In this document: in pieces, positions 43,078 through 51,694 of the stretch | Numbering within the stretch: the stretch's first letter is position 1 | How the letters are laid out: each line of letters starts with the position of its first letter | Source of the DNA: Ornithinibacillus salinisoli | GTDB taxonomy: Bacteria > Bacillota > Bacilli > Bacillales > Amphibacillaceae | Direction: 5' to 3' (one strand) | DNA: 64,000 nucleotides | NCBI RefSeq assembly: GCF_042682545.1 | Contig: NZ_JBHUHQ010000002.1 | Made by a program: the position numbers and the translations under genes | The notes under the pieces: generated by a model | What the model saw: only the letters and a program-made list of their open reading frames with translations | The model's database searches: none | Told to the model about the DNA's origin: nothing

Positions 43078-43781
43078 TAGGCATCCGCCTTTTCCCAGGA
43101 AATATGCAACCGATATCCAGCACCCCTCACCGTTTCAATAGCACCTTGAATGCCGAGATCTTGAAACTTTTTGCGAACCCTAGTAACGTTTACATTCAAT
43201 GTATTCTCATCTACATATGCCTGTTCATCCCACAGTTTTTCTAATAGATCTTCACGACCAGCAACGCGAGGGTAGCGTTCCATCAAAAGTTCAATGATAT
43301 CTGCTTCCTTTTTTGAAAGAGTGGTATTCTTCGTATCGTATACCAATTCAAGACGCTCCGGGAAAAACTTCAGTCCCTCTTTCTCTATGACACGCTCCTC
43401 CATCTTGGTAGCATATTCGCCATAAGCACGACGAAGTTGACTTCTTATTTTTGCCATAACTACCTCAATTTGAAACGGCTTCGTAATAAAATCATCACCG
43501 CCATTTTCCAATGCCATGACCTGATCCATTCCACCAACTCGAGCAGAAATAAAAATAACCGGACAAATCGATTCCTGACGTATCTGGCGGCACCAATAGT
43601 ATCCATCAAAACTAGGAAGATTTATATCAAGGAGAACGAGAGCTGGCATGTGTTTGCGAAACGCCTCCATGACCTGTTGAAAGTCATGAACCAAAACCAC
43701 ATCATACCCATATTTCCCTATATAGGACTGTAAATGCTCCGCAATCTTCGGATCATCCTCCACAATCATGATTTTCTGCAC
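43077..43781 (-). CDS. bceR: BceR-type OmpR-family response regulator
   Basis: 234 residues: receiver domain with acidic pocket VEDDPK, phosphoacceptor Asp in LVLLDINLPSFDGY (about residue 52) and the Lys of DFITKPFQIEVV, then an OmpR winged helix (LSKKEADIIELLMERYP, NVNVTRVRKKFQ, VRGAGYRLH). It is predicted to bind the palindrome in front of bceA. The start is one of three closely spaced GTG codons; I use 43781 because AAAGGGTGTGG precedes it. Confidence 0.88.
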   Translation of the reverse strand: MQKIMIVEDDPKIAEHLQSYIGKYGYDVVLVHDFQQVMEAFRKHMPALVLLDINLPSFDGYYWCRQIRQESICPVIFISARVGGMDQVMALENGGDDFITKPFQIEVVMAKIRSQLRRAYGEYATKMEERVIEKEGLKFFPERLELVYDTKNTTLSKKEADIIELLMERYPRVAGREDLLEKLWDEQAYVDENTLNVNVTRVRKKFQDLGIQGAIETVRGAGYRLHISWEKADA

Positions 43782-43839
43782 ACACACCACACCCTTTTTA
43801 ACCCTATTATGTCACAGAAAAAATTAAGGTCAAGCAAGG

Positions 43840-43876
43840 GGCGGAGGGCGGAGGGGTCAGACCCCTCCTCGTCCCA
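43840..43876. repeat. GTC-type palindromic repeat, copy 8
   Basis: A reversed unit with extended arms (GGAGGGGTCAGACCCCTCCT then CGTCCCA), upstream of the bceR gene and ten bases after the stop of the next gene. Confidence 0.8.
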
Positions 43877-43885
43877 CTTCCTAGG

Positions 43886-44341
43886 CTACTTATTTTCAAC
43901 TCTACTAATACCTAATGCCGTGTTTTCCCATAAAATTTGCTCTACAGTTCCCCATTGATGATCTTCACAATGTATAATCAATACAATTTCAGATATAATA
44001 TTGTTACTTTTCGATTTGTCTCGCTTTATGATTAACATTTTTATGAGAAATCCTATAAGTAAACCTGCGACAGCCCCAATAATCCCCCAAATAATTGGGC
44101 CCCATGTTAACACATATCCATAAATAGCGCCAAGAAGCATGCCACAAGTTCCAATTATAGCGGCGGCATCGAACATACTAATACCATCTGCTCTATGAAT
44201 TGTGTCGAACAAACGCCTTGGTTCTGTTCTTTTATCAAGTGGTGCTGCTAATATATTTTCTTTTTTTATGCCTTTTTGCTCAAGCGCGCCAATAGCTAAT
44301 TCAATGAAAATAGAATTTTCAAAAGTGGCAATAACGTACAT
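43886..44341 (-). CDS. Membrane protein with glycine-zipper helices, unknown function
   Basis: 151 residues: a soluble N-terminal strand-helix (YVIATFENSIFIELAIGALE), then two Gly-rich helices (FDAAAIIGTCGMLLGAIYGYV and IIWGIIGAVAGLLIGFLIKML) and a C-terminal strand (EIVLIIHCEDHQWGTVEQIL). This is the layout of DUF1269/YflT-like stress membrane proteins, but the family is not certain. The ATG at 44341 has GAGG nine bases upstream. It follows 17 bp after the next gene upstream. Confidence 0.65.
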   Translation of the reverse strand: MYVIATFENSIFIELAIGALEQKGIKKENILAAPLDKRTEPRRLFDTIHRADGISMFDAAAIIGTCGMLLGAIYGYVLTWGPIIWGIIGAVAGLLIGFLIKMLIIKRDKSKSNNIISEIVLIIHCEDHQWGTVEQILWENTALGISRVENK

Positions 44342-44358
44342 GGCTACCATCCTCATTA

Positions 44359-45123
44359 TTATATTGGTAATTTAAAGTTCTTATTTTGATAGTTTTGACG
44401 CAAATATTTAGACATCTCTTTTTCAAAAAGCTTATTAAGTTCAACTGCCGAACTATAGGCATTATATAATATAAATAAATAGATAGAAGGAATATAGAGC
44501 GTCCATTGCATGTCTAAAGCTTGTATAGCCTTATCAAAATTACCAGTCATGGTATGATGGATCGCTTCTGGTATATGCCCCAAATATAAAATCACTACCG
44601 TATAGCCGAACATAAAAAAGCCTGTAATAACCTTATGAAGATACAAATGACCTAGCCCAGGAATAACGACTGACCACATAAGAGCAACCCAAGGCTTTCG
44701 TTTATCTAAAAAGTTCATATCCCATGTTCCCATTTTCATATTCAATATTTGGGCATCTTCTCGATCAGCTAATACATACTGTTTGTTTAAATCGATGGTT
44801 GTTCGGTAGCTATCCCATATGCTAAACATATAGATACCAACGTATAAAATTAACCATCTTTCTTCCAAAATATGTTTAGCTTTTTCAAAATCACCTAATA
44901 ATGTATATAAAATACCTTCATTAATATTTGCCATTTGATTAATAAATGTTTCCCACAAAATTAGAATAAAGGCCGCAGCATAACGATGTAGTATCATATG
45001 TCCGAATCCGGGATATGAAAAAGAAAAAAAAGCAACAACCCATGGGCTTTTCAAATGAAGTTGCCCAGTTGTAAATTGAGATAGATAAGCCCTCTGTCTA
45101 CGAAAGAACGGTATTTGATTCAT
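44359..45123 (-). CDS. Membrane protein with an internal tandem duplication
   Basis: 254 residues in two homologous halves. Half 1 (about 25-120): KSPWVVAFFSFSYPGFGHMI...GDFEKAKHILEERW...DSYRTTIDLNK. Half 2 (about 140-240): RKPWVALMWSVVIPGLGHLY...GNFDKAIQALDMQW...NAYSSAVELNK. Each half carries a PW.A...S..PGxGHxxLH helix hairpin followed by a second helix pair. Function unknown. ATG 45123 is used because TAGGTG precedes it. Probably co-transcribed with the 151-aa gene. Confidence 0.68.
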   Translation of the reverse strand: MNQIPFFRRQRAYLSQFTTGQLHLKSPWVVAFFSFSYPGFGHMILHRYAAAFILILWETFINQMANINEGILYTLLGDFEKAKHILEERWLILYVGIYMFSIWDSYRTTIDLNKQYVLADREDAQILNMKMGTWDMNFLDKRKPWVALMWSVVIPGLGHLYLHKVITGFFMFGYTVVILYLGHIPEAIHHTMTGNFDKAIQALDMQWTLYIPSIYLFILYNAYSSAVELNKLFEKEMSKYLRQNYQNKNFKLPI

Positions 45124-45214
45124 TTCATACACCTATTTCCCATTCAATAATCCTTCCATTATTATTCTCGAAAATTGTATAAGATATCCAAGAAGGATTT
45201 AGAGGAGAACCAGA

Positions 45215-45311
45215 GGGGTCAGACCCCTCGTCCCATTAAAGGCAGTTTAATAGGCAGGATTACTTTTATCAAAAGGATCTTGAATAATCAGGGACAGTGG
45301 ACCTGTCCCCC
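45215..45311. repeat. GTC-type palindromic repeats, locus 9
   Basis: One reversed unit (45215-45235) and a second, GGGACAGTGGACCTGTCCCC (45291-45310), 55 bp away. The second unit is inside the 3' end of the MscS gene and encodes part of its C-terminus. Confidence 0.8.
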
Positions 45312-46378
45312 GCTTCCTCAAGCTTCTTCCCTTCCATTAGGATTTTTCTTGTTGGAAGTGCTATCGTCACTTTTTCGCTTTCTAATAATGAGTATATTTG
45401 TAGGTTGATATCCTCTCTTACTTTTAAATATTTCCCCCATTCTGTTGTTTTTGTGAAAAAGTATAAGAAAATTTCTACCCCATTTTCTTTGTATTGATTA
45501 AAGTTCACTAAAATCGTTTCCGGATGAACTTCCGGATGATTCTTCAATAAACTTTCCACTTGTCGAATGATCGTTTCAATTTTTTCTCTAGTCGTATCAT
45601 AAGTCAATTGTAAATTAAACGTAATTTGCCGTTTTCCCATTTTGCTCCAATTAGTAATCGATTCATTAGAAAGCGTTGCATTGGGAACAGTTACAAGTGC
45701 TTGGGCAAATGTTCTTACCTTGGTACTTCGAAAGGAGATGTCTTCAATTGTTCCTTCCACACTTGGTGTTTGCACCCAATCTCCAATCGTAAAAGGCTTC
45801 TCCGTAATGATGATAATTCCACCAAACATATTTGCTAGCGCATCCTTAGCAGCCAAGGCAAAAGCTAACCCACCTATGCCTAAACCAGCGACAAAACCAT
45901 TCACATCATAGCCAAACTCCTGTGCAATCACACTCAAGCTAATTGCAATAATGATAAAACGTAACGCCCGTGAAAACAAAGGGATTAAGATGTTGTCAAT
46001 TTTCATATTATACTTCTCGTTAATTTTTGAAAAAAGTGCCGATGAAGACGACGACAGATTAAATAGCCCCCAACCAATCATAAAAATAACGCTTGATCTG
46101 ATCATATGAAGAAACAATGCATTCGTTTGTTCTAAATATGGAAAATAACCAACTGATATATAAACACCAACAATTAAAATGAGCCCTTGAATTGGTAAGG
46201 AAAAAGAAGAACGCAACTGATGAAACAAACCGTTCAGCCTACCTCGACTTACCTTTAATAAGAAAATATATACGTATCTTAAAATGTATTTTCGTAAAAT
46301 GAAAAAAAGCAAGAAAATCGTAAGTGATACTACTAAATCAACCAAATAATTATACGAAATTAACACTTCCCAAGACAT
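45269..46378 (-). CDS. Mechanosensitive ion channel, MscS family, with a repeat-encoded tail
   Basis: 369 residues: several N-terminal helices, the pore-lining helix region GFVAGLGIGGLAFALAAKDALANMFGGI (residues about 165-190) and the beta domain IGDWVQTPSVEGTIEDISFRSTKV, VPNATLSNESITNW. It would open under hypo-osmotic shock, apt for a halotolerant cell. The domain ends near LPTRKIL; the last residues AGDRSTVPDYSRSF are encoded by a GTC repeat unit. The start may be ATG 46378 or a GTG two codons earlier. Confidence 0.85.
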   Translation of the reverse strand: MSWEVLISYNYLVDLVVSLTIFLLFFILRKYILRYVYIFLLKVSRGRLNGLFHQLRSSFSLPIQGLILIVGVYISVGYFPYLEQTNALFLHMIRSSVIFMIGWGLFNLSSSSSALFSKINEKYNMKIDNILIPLFSRALRFIIIAISLSVIAQEFGYDVNGFVAGLGIGGLAFALAAKDALANMFGGIIIITEKPFTIGDWVQTPSVEGTIEDISFRSTKVRTFAQALVTVPNATLSNESITNWSKMGKRQITFNLQLTYDTTREKIETIIRQVESLLKNHPEVHPETILVNFNQYKENGVEIFLYFFTKTTEWGKYLKVREDINLQIYSLLESEKVTIALPTRKILMEGKKLEEAGDRSTVPDYSRSF

Positions 46379-46454
46379 CCCCACACTACCCCCATTTTAA
46401 ATAAGCCTGTACATCATAAATATTCTTGTCAAGCGCTTATTATGCGGGAACGAG

Positions 46455-46483
46455 TGGGACGAAGGGTCAGACCCCTCGTCCCA
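46455..46483. repeat. GTC-type palindromic repeat, copy 10
   Basis: GGGACGAAGGGTCAGACCCC then TCGTCCCA, a long palindrome in the promoter region of the MscS gene. Confidence 0.8.
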
Positions 46484-46502
46484 TATTTACAACGAATAAA
46501 AA

Positions 46503-46531
46503 GGACTAGGCACCCTAAATATGCCTAGTCC
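46503..46531 (-). terminator. Intrinsic terminator
   Basis: GGACTAGGCA and TGCCTAGTCC form a perfect ten-base stem; on the minus strand it is followed by TTTTT. It lies 130 bp beyond the STM3941-like gene. A 29-codon ATG frame (46548-46637) in between has no ribosome site and is not annotated. Confidence 0.7.
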
Positions 46532-46662
46532 ACTACTTACTCCATTTATTTTTCGTCAATCCCAGTATCTTCAGCAAACGGTCCAATAATTTTATAATTC
46601 CTACATAACAATGAGCTATAAGTGACTAAGCTCATTTTAGTTTAGTTCGATTACAACCCGCT

Positions 46663-47181
46663 TTAAGCCTCTTCCTTCATCAAATGAGTGTTTATCGAAT
46701 CAACAAGTTCCTCTACTGAACAATCGAGTGTTTTCACAGGTATATTAACCTGTGTATCCAATAATCCTTTATTCATACGATTTAACACACGCTTCAATCC
46801 ACTTGCACGATTAATGATAAGCTCGGGATCTTTTGTGTAAATTCCAATATAATGTTGACCACCGAAACTTACAAAATCAACACCTGCTATTTCCTCCCAA
46901 TTTACTAGACCCGCTCCAATATAACTGGAATGATCCGTAATCCCTTTATCTGAAACAATTAGAGCCGGCTTGCGCTTTATGAGAACTTTTATATAGTAAA
47001 TCATACATAGTCCAAAAAATAAGATCGTGATTAAACCTATAATTCTGAGCCAGAGCCCGAATGCTCCTTCTTCCGCTCCTCCTGATGTATACATAGTACT
47101 TCCGACTACAACAAATACAAAGGAAAGAAAACCTAATACAAATAATTTTCCCCGATTAGAATAAATAATAATTTCATTCAT
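46663..47181 (-). CDS. STM3941-like membrane protein
   Basis: 172 residues: a short N-terminal strand (EIIIYSNRGKLF), two membrane helices (VLGFLSFVFVVVGSTMYT and LWLRIIGLITILFFGLCMIYYI), then a PH-like domain (PALIVSDKGITDHSSYIGAG, VNWEEIAGVDFVSFGGQHYI). This is the architecture of STM3941-type proteins of unknown role. ATG 47181 has GAGGGAG upstream; the longer frame to 47316 runs through a terminator and is rejected. Confidence 0.7.
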   Translation of the reverse strand: MNEIIIYSNRGKLFVLGFLSFVFVVVGSTMYTSGGAEEGAFGLWLRIIGLITILFFGLCMIYYIKVLIKRKPALIVSDKGITDHSSYIGAGLVNWEEIAGVDFVSFGGQHYIGIYTKDPELIINRASGLKRVLNRMNKGLLDTQVNIPVKTLDCSVEELVDSINTHLMKEEA

Positions 47182-47300
47182 ACTATATCTCCCTCTCCAT
47201 TCATTCACCCTTAAATATATCTCTGTGATACATAGTATCAAGGGTAAATAGTCCCTTTTTTGGTAAATATCCGGTAATATGGAGGCTATTCTCCATATTA

Positions 47301-47337
47301 GAAAAGGGCCTGACACCTTAAAATGTGTCTAGCCCTC
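47301..47337 (-). terminator. Intrinsic terminator of the small DUF6254-like gene
   Basis: AGGGCCTGACAC and GTGTCTAGCCCT pair with a two-base internal mismatch; the minus strand continues TTTTC. Confidence 0.6.
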
Positions 47338-47342
47338 TCATT

Positions 47343-47468
47343 TTACTTATTTTCGTCTTTCCCCGCTTCATCGGCTAACTGCTCAAAAGTCTTTACTTTG
47401 CCATGTGGATTTTTGGCATTCTTACGCGATCGCCATTGTCGTTCTTTTTGTGATTTTGATTCAGTCAT
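47343..47468 (-). CDS. Small protein resembling DUF6254
   Basis: 41 residues, very basic and polar: TESKSQKERQWRSRKNAKNP then HGKVKTFEQLADEAGKDENK. The RQWRSRK...NPHGKVK...LADE pattern is that of DUF6254 proteins in Bacillus, of unknown function. AAAGGAG lies 12 bases before ATG 47468. It is followed by a terminator. The next small gene upstream is separated by 30 bp. Confidence 0.7.
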   Translation of the reverse strand: MTESKSQKERQWRSRKNAKNPHGKVKTFEQLADEAGKDENK

Positions 47469-47498
47469 AACAATTTCGTACTCCTTTATTTCATTTAT

Positions 47499-47663
47499 CT
47501 AAAACTTCCAAAGGTCAGCTCTAGCTTGCTTCGCTTTTTCCTTATGTTCTTTATTAGCAGCTGCACTACCAAATTCTTTTGAGAATTCAGCATCCTGTTT
47601 GCTAGAATCAAATCCCTGTTTATTTTTTTGATCAGCATCATTTTTCTTTGTCCTCTTTGCCAT
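47499..47663 (-). CDS. Small hydrophilic protein, 54 aa
   Basis: 54 residues: AKRTKKNDADQKNKQGFDSS, then KQDAEFSKEFGSAAANKEHK and a C-terminal EKAKQARADLWKF. It has no hydrophobic segment. The DAEFSKEF block recalls the small YfhD-like/SASP-like proteins of spore-formers, but the match is not firm. AAGGAGG lies seven bases before ATG 47663, an excellent site. Confidence 0.6.
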   Translation of the reverse strand: MAKRTKKNDADQKNKQGFDSSKQDAEFSKEFGSAAANKEHKEKAKQARADLWKF

Positions 47664-47729
47664 GCATTTCCCTCCTTCTTATCTTTTATTATAAGGAGAT
47701 GGAGTGGAAATATGCGAAAGAGTGCGAAT

Positions 47730-47783
47730 GAGGGTCAGTCCCCTCGTCCCATGATGAAGCTGGGACGACGGACCTGACCCCTC
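47730..47783. repeat. GTC-type palindromic repeats, locus 11 (paired)
   Basis: Two units in inverted orientation with a ten-base centre: AGGGTCAGTCCCCTCGTCCC, ATGATGAAGC, then TGGGACGACGGACCTGACCC. The whole 54 bp can fold into a single long hairpin. It directly follows the methyltransferase stop. Confidence 0.83.
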
Positions 47784-47790
47784 AACCCAC

Positions 47791-48531
47791 CTATTTACTC
47801 AATTCTGGACTGCGGGCTATAAAGACAAATTCTAAACCAGGACGATCTGGTGCATCTCGAATATCCTCCACAAGTAAGTTAGCCTTGAATAAGGAGTCCA
47901 TAATCTCAGACTTACTACGGAACTTCAATGTAGATTCAGAAGTCAGTACTTGACCGTCGTTGTGAAATACGAATGTATGTCGAAACGTAACTAAAGGTAA
48001 TTGCACATCAAGAAGATCGTGCCACCTCTCTATTTTTCCGATTTCAGGTACTTCTATCACTTTATAGGTCTGTTCACGATTCCAGTTCTTCCATGCTTCT
48101 TTTTCAGGGTCACGAACTTCAAAAACTAGCCGGCCACCAGGGCTAATAATATTGCGACATTTTATAAGTGTTGATAACCATTCATCATCAGTTACAAATA
48201 CTTGTGCGACATTTCCAGTCATCGTAATAAGATCGGTTTGTAAACTTGGGAGTGTAGCTACTGTACCATGTATCCAATTGACTTGATCTGCATATGTTTT
48301 ACGATTTGCCACTTTAAGAGAGGCGGCGGCTGGATCCACTCCAATCACTTCCTTCCCAAGCGCAGCAAGCCGACAAGCAAGGTTGCCTGTTCCGCAACCA
48401 AGATCAATTACTGTGTGAGCATTGAATTCTTCTGCCATCGCAATATACGGGGCAAGATCTGGTCGTTCTGCCGAATCAAACAAATCATATACATCTGCAA
48501 GTCTTTGCTCTTCAAATATTCTGTCAGCCAA
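47791..48531 (-). CDS. Class I SAM-dependent methyltransferase
   Basis: 246 residues: VIDLGCGTGNLACRLAALG (motif I), VIGVDPAAASLKVA (ribose-binding Asp), LPSLQTDLITMTGNVAQVF, ISPGGRLVFEVRDPE. It belongs to the small-molecule methyltransferase_25 type; the substrate is unknown. TTG 48531 is the start, behind AAGGAGG. It has inverted-pair GTC repeats on both sides, with the upstream pair between it and the divergent ABM gene. Confidence 0.82.
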   Translation of the reverse strand: MADRIFEEQRLADVYDLFDSAERPDLAPYIAMAEEFNAHTVIDLGCGTGNLACRLAALGKEVIGVDPAAASLKVANRKTYADQVNWIHGTVATLPSLQTDLITMTGNVAQVFVTDDEWLSTLIKCRNIISPGGRLVFEVRDPEKEAWKNWNREQTYKVIEVPEIGKIERWHDLLDVQLPLVTFRHTFVFHNDGQVLTSESTLKFRSKSEIMDSLFKANLLVEDIRDAPDRPGLEFVFIARSPELSK

Positions 48532-48673
48532 ATTTATATAGCCTCCTTAATTTTTAGTTATTCCATCGATTCGTTTCTAATATAATATCTTTGTAAATTA
48601 TTTTCATAATAATCACCTCATTTGTAATTTAGTATATAATAACTGATAGGTCTGACATTCGCAAGAAAGTTAA

Positions 48674-48724
48674 GGGGTCAGGTCCGTCGTCCCATAATGA
48701 AACTGGGACGAGGGGTCTGACCCC
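48674..48724. repeat. GTC-type palindromic repeats, locus 12 (paired)
   Basis: GGGGTCAGGTCCGTCGTCCC, centre ATAATGAAAC, then GGGACGAGGGGTCTGACCCC. Its structure is nearly identical to locus 11, including the centre sequence, so this seems to be the full-length form of the element. It lies between divergent genes, 24 bp from the ABM start. Confidence 0.85.
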
Positions 48725-48747
48725 TCAACCCAAGGAGGTTTTAATAA

Positions 48748-49074
48748 ATGAATGGGAATGAGAGAAAGATGCATCCACCATATTATGCAGTAATTTTTAC
48801 TTCACAAAGAACTGATGGTGATAATGGATACGGAAAAATGGCACTAGCGATGAAAGAGTTGGCTGCAAAGCAACATGGATTTTTAGGTATTGAAAGTGTA
48901 AGCGATAATGAGTTAGGTATTACTGTTTCATATTGGGAATCTTTAGAAGACATTAAGAGTTGGAAAGATAATTCAGCCCATAAAGTAGCCCAGGATAAAG
49001 GTAAAAAAGAATGGTATAAAAAATACAATATTCGCATTTGTAAAGTTGAGAAGGAATATTCTTTTCCAATGTAG
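48748..49074 (+). CDS. Antibiotic biosynthesis monooxygenase (ABM)-like dimeric barrel protein
   Basis: 108 residues: YYAVIFTSQRTDGDNGYGKM, MKELAAKQHGFLGIESVSD, VSYWESLEDIKSWKDNSAH, followed by KYNIRICKVEK. The GFLGIE...YWES...W..N..H pattern is the ABM/DUF4188-like ferredoxin-fold barrel. Members include haem-degrading and quinol monooxygenases; the role here is unknown. AAGGAGG is nine bases before ATG 48748. The following 239-bp gap holds nothing I can support. Confidence 0.78.
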   Translation: MNGNERKMHPPYYAVIFTSQRTDGDNGYGKMALAMKELAAKQHGFLGIESVSDNELGITVSYWESLEDIKSWKDNSAHKVAQDKGKKEWYKKYNIRICKVEKEYSFPM

Positions 49075-49313
49075 TTTTTTAAGTGTTAACGGTACAAAAA
49101 TCACATACAAGCTATCACTACCAAAGTTACAATTACTTAATCCACGGTATTTGTGTCAGCGTTTAGCAACTTGAATTATATGTATAGTAATTCATCAAAA
49201 GTTTTTTGGGTGCTGATTTTGTGGTTTACGGCTATTGTTTTACGTAGTGTATTAAAAAAGCAGTATTATCAAGTTATGTTACACTAGAAAGAAAATAAGG
49301 TGGAAGTGAGAAT

Positions 49314-49970
49314 ATGTTTGAATGGCTTACTGAAATAAAAAAGCCACAATTACCTTTTCATATTGACAATGGCAAATTAAAAATTGAGAAAGTAGAATCA
49401 GAGATTTCTTTAAGTAACATGAGTGAAGTTTGCCAATTTTTCGCTTCAGTAGACGTAATTATTGGGAGTGATGGTCTAACAATCTTACCAACTCCAACCG
49501 AATACTCGTTTCATACTATAATGAATGAAATCGTACCACATTACTTAGATGTTAAGAAGATTTTTATGAATGGTAAACTAAAGGAAATAAACGTAAGTTG
49601 TTTAAAAGAAGAGTCCAAGAAAATTGTAGAGGATTTATTTCCAAACAACGTTTATCCTGTAATACCTGACTTATATCGTTCAAATAATTTAAATATAGCA
49701 ACTAAACCAAGAGCATTAAAAAACTACTTAGTAAATCAAGAACTAATCAAACCTTTACATTTAAAAGAAACAGAAAATATACGAGAATTTTTTATGAGCT
49801 CTTTCTTTGCTGAAAATGGTTCCATAATGCTACAACCAACTGGATGGAAGTTAGATGACGATTTAAAAGAATCCATAACAATACGTACTTTTAGCACATT
49901 TGCAAAACGCATTGTGTTATTAGTTGATGAAACAGATCAATCTGTGGTTTCACTTGAAATTTACGGTTAA
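49314..49970 (+). CDS. Protein of unknown function, 218 aa
   Basis: A soluble 218-residue protein without signal or membrane helix. It opens MFEWLTEIKKPQLPFHIDNG and contains a CQFFASVDVIIGSDGLTILP strand pair and VDETDQSVVSLEIYG at the C-terminus. No motif recognised. GGTGGAAGTGAG precedes ATG 49314. AT-rich codon use is like its neighbours. It may be an accessory gene; no operon partner is evident. Confidence 0.6.
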   Translation: MFEWLTEIKKPQLPFHIDNGKLKIEKVESEISLSNMSEVCQFFASVDVIIGSDGLTILPTPTEYSFHTIMNEIVPHYLDVKKIFMNGKLKEINVSCLKEESKKIVEDLFPNNVYPVIPDLYRSNNLNIATKPRALKNYLVNQELIKPLHLKETENIREFFMSSFFAENGSIMLQPTGWKLDDDLKESITIRTFSTFAKRIVLLVDETDQSVVSLEIYG

Positions 49971-50163
49971 TTATAATGTATTATTGATTAACCGTTAAAA
50001 GCAATCGCTTCCTGTAAGTCAAGTATGCAGAAGGAAAATTCCTTACTGAACGAAAATATATATCAATTTTTTTACTTAAAAATTAGTACCAAGTGATAGT
50101 AGTAAGTTATAATATTAAGTGATAACTTTTTTATAAGTTCATATTATATAATGAGGTGATTTT

Positions 50164-51147
50164 TTGTTTATTTCCAAAGCTCGAATTACAGCGATAGGTT
50201 CTTATGTTCCTGAAAAAAGGTTAACAAATTTCGATTTAGAAAAAATGGTTGAAACGAATGATGAATGGATTGTTCAACGTACTGGTATTAAAGAGCGAAG
50301 AATTGCTGCTAAAGAAGAATTCTCAAGTGATATAAGTTATAACGCTGTCAGAAACTTAATGAAACGATTTGAAAAAACTATTGAAGATGTAGATATGATC
50401 ATTGTTTGTACATTAACTCCTGACTTCAAAACTCCAAGTGTAGCTTCTTTAGTACAGGCAAAACTCGGCATTAGAGGCGCTGGTGCAATTGATTTAAACG
50501 CTGCTTGTGCAGGTTTCACTTATGGTTTGCATGTAGCCAATGGATTAATAACATCAGGTCTTAACAGAAAAGTTCTTGTTATTGGAGCTGAAACCTTATC
50601 TAAAGTTACAGATTACGAAGATAGAAGTACTTGCATTTTATTTGGAGATGGTGGAGGGGCTGTTCTTTTGGAGTACGATGAAGAACAACCAAGTTTTCTT
50701 TCTTCACATTTGGATTCGGAAGGCGAAGCAGGAAAACATTTATACTGTTCAAATCATTCAAAACATATGTTTGACGAGGAAATAATTAATAGTGATAAAA
50801 TTGTACAAAACGGACGTGAAGTATACAAATGGGCTGTCTCTACCGTTCCAAAGGGAATGAAAAATGTATTACAAAATGCGTCCACTCCTTTGAATGAAGT
50901 GGATTGGTTTGTACCTCATAGTGCTAATTTGAGGATGATTGAATCAATTTGTAAAAGAAGTGATTTTCCCATTGAAAAAACACTGAACAGTTTAGTGGAC
51001 TATGGAAATACTTCTTCAGCAACAATACCCTTGTCATTAGATAAAGGAGTAACAGAAAATAAACTCAAAAACGGAGATAAAGTTTTACTATATGGTTTTG
51101 GTGGCGGTTTAGCACATGCTGGTTTACTAATCAAATGGACAATTTAA
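50164..51147 (+). CDS. fabH: 3-oxoacyl-ACP synthase III (FabH) paralogue
   Basis: 327 residues: ITAIGSYVPEKRLTNFDLEK start, TNDEWIVQRTGIKERRI, catalytic Cys115 in LNAACAGFTYG, catalytic His in WFVPHSANLRMIES and Asn in YGNTSSATIPL. It would condense an acyl-CoA primer with malonyl-ACP to start fatty-acid synthesis. Standing alone, without fabF or the fab operon, it is probably a second FabH (fabHB-like) with different primer preference. It starts at TTG 50164 behind GAGGTG. Confidence 0.87.
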   Translation: MFISKARITAIGSYVPEKRLTNFDLEKMVETNDEWIVQRTGIKERRIAAKEEFSSDISYNAVRNLMKRFEKTIEDVDMIIVCTLTPDFKTPSVASLVQAKLGIRGAGAIDLNAACAGFTYGLHVANGLITSGLNRKVLVIGAETLSKVTDYEDRSTCILFGDGGGAVLLEYDEEQPSFLSSHLDSEGEAGKHLYCSNHSKHMFDEEIINSDKIVQNGREVYKWAVSTVPKGMKNVLQNASTPLNEVDWFVPHSANLRMIESICKRSDFPIEKTLNSLVDYGNTSSATIPLSLDKGVTENKLKNGDKVLLYGFGGGLAHAGLLIKWTI

Positions 51148-51159
51148 GTTTTTTAAACA

Positions 51160-51303
51160 AATGGGACTATTCTTCAAGAAAGATTTTCATTATGGGAAGT
51201 GGATTGGGAATACCTAATACCTAGTGCACTTGGATCGGACTCCTTTACTAGAATTATTTGAAGATGAAGAGATATTATTTATAAGAGAAAAGAGTTATCC
51301 GTA
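51160..51303 (+). pseudogene. Short decayed gene tail
   Basis: In one frame LQERFSLWEVDWEYLIPSAL and in the next frame DRTPLLELFEDEEILFIREK, then SYP and a TAG at 51303. The two pieces read like one C-terminal protein segment separated by a frameshift near 51225. No start codon or ribosome site is present. Family unknown. Confidence 0.35.
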
Positions 51304-51316
51304 GTGAGAATTTCGA

Positions 51317-51639
51317 AGTTTGACGCAAGAACTTCAAAATGAAGCACAATCAGAAGATATCAAGCTAGTTACAATGGTTAAAGTAAAATTAAAATTAGGA
51401 TTATCAAAAAATGAGGTTAAAAATCTATTTGGTATCGATCATTAACAAGGAACAAGTGGAAATAATGAAAGTGAAACATGGCGTTATGATTTTTTGGTAA
51501 AATAGAAAATTATAGGTCCCCTAATGATAAGTATATTGAAAATGGAGATATCGAGGGGGTGCAGAGTGGTATGGTTCAAGCTCAATTATTTATAAGTTGG
51601 AATGAAGAAAATATAGTAAGCAATTATTCTATTTTTTAA
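51317..51639 (+). pseudogene. Decayed gene resembling an SmpA/OmlA-like small lipoprotein domain
   Basis: The frame LKLGLSKNEVKNLFGIDH is stopped by TAA at 51442, resumes in frame QGTSGNNESETWRYDFLVK, then shifts by one base near 51507 to YRSPNDKYIENGDIEGVQSG and AQLFISWNEENIVSNYSIF, ending at 51639. The lGxskxEVxxlfG...sgnnesetWrYdf pattern resembles beta-lactamase-inhibitor/SmpA-like modules that read out protein-folding motifs. At least one nonsense and one frameshift lesion exist. Confidence 0.55.
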
Positions 51640-51694
51640 CAATATGGTGCTTTTTGACGACACAATTATATGAGATAAGTCAGGAGATGGTAAC

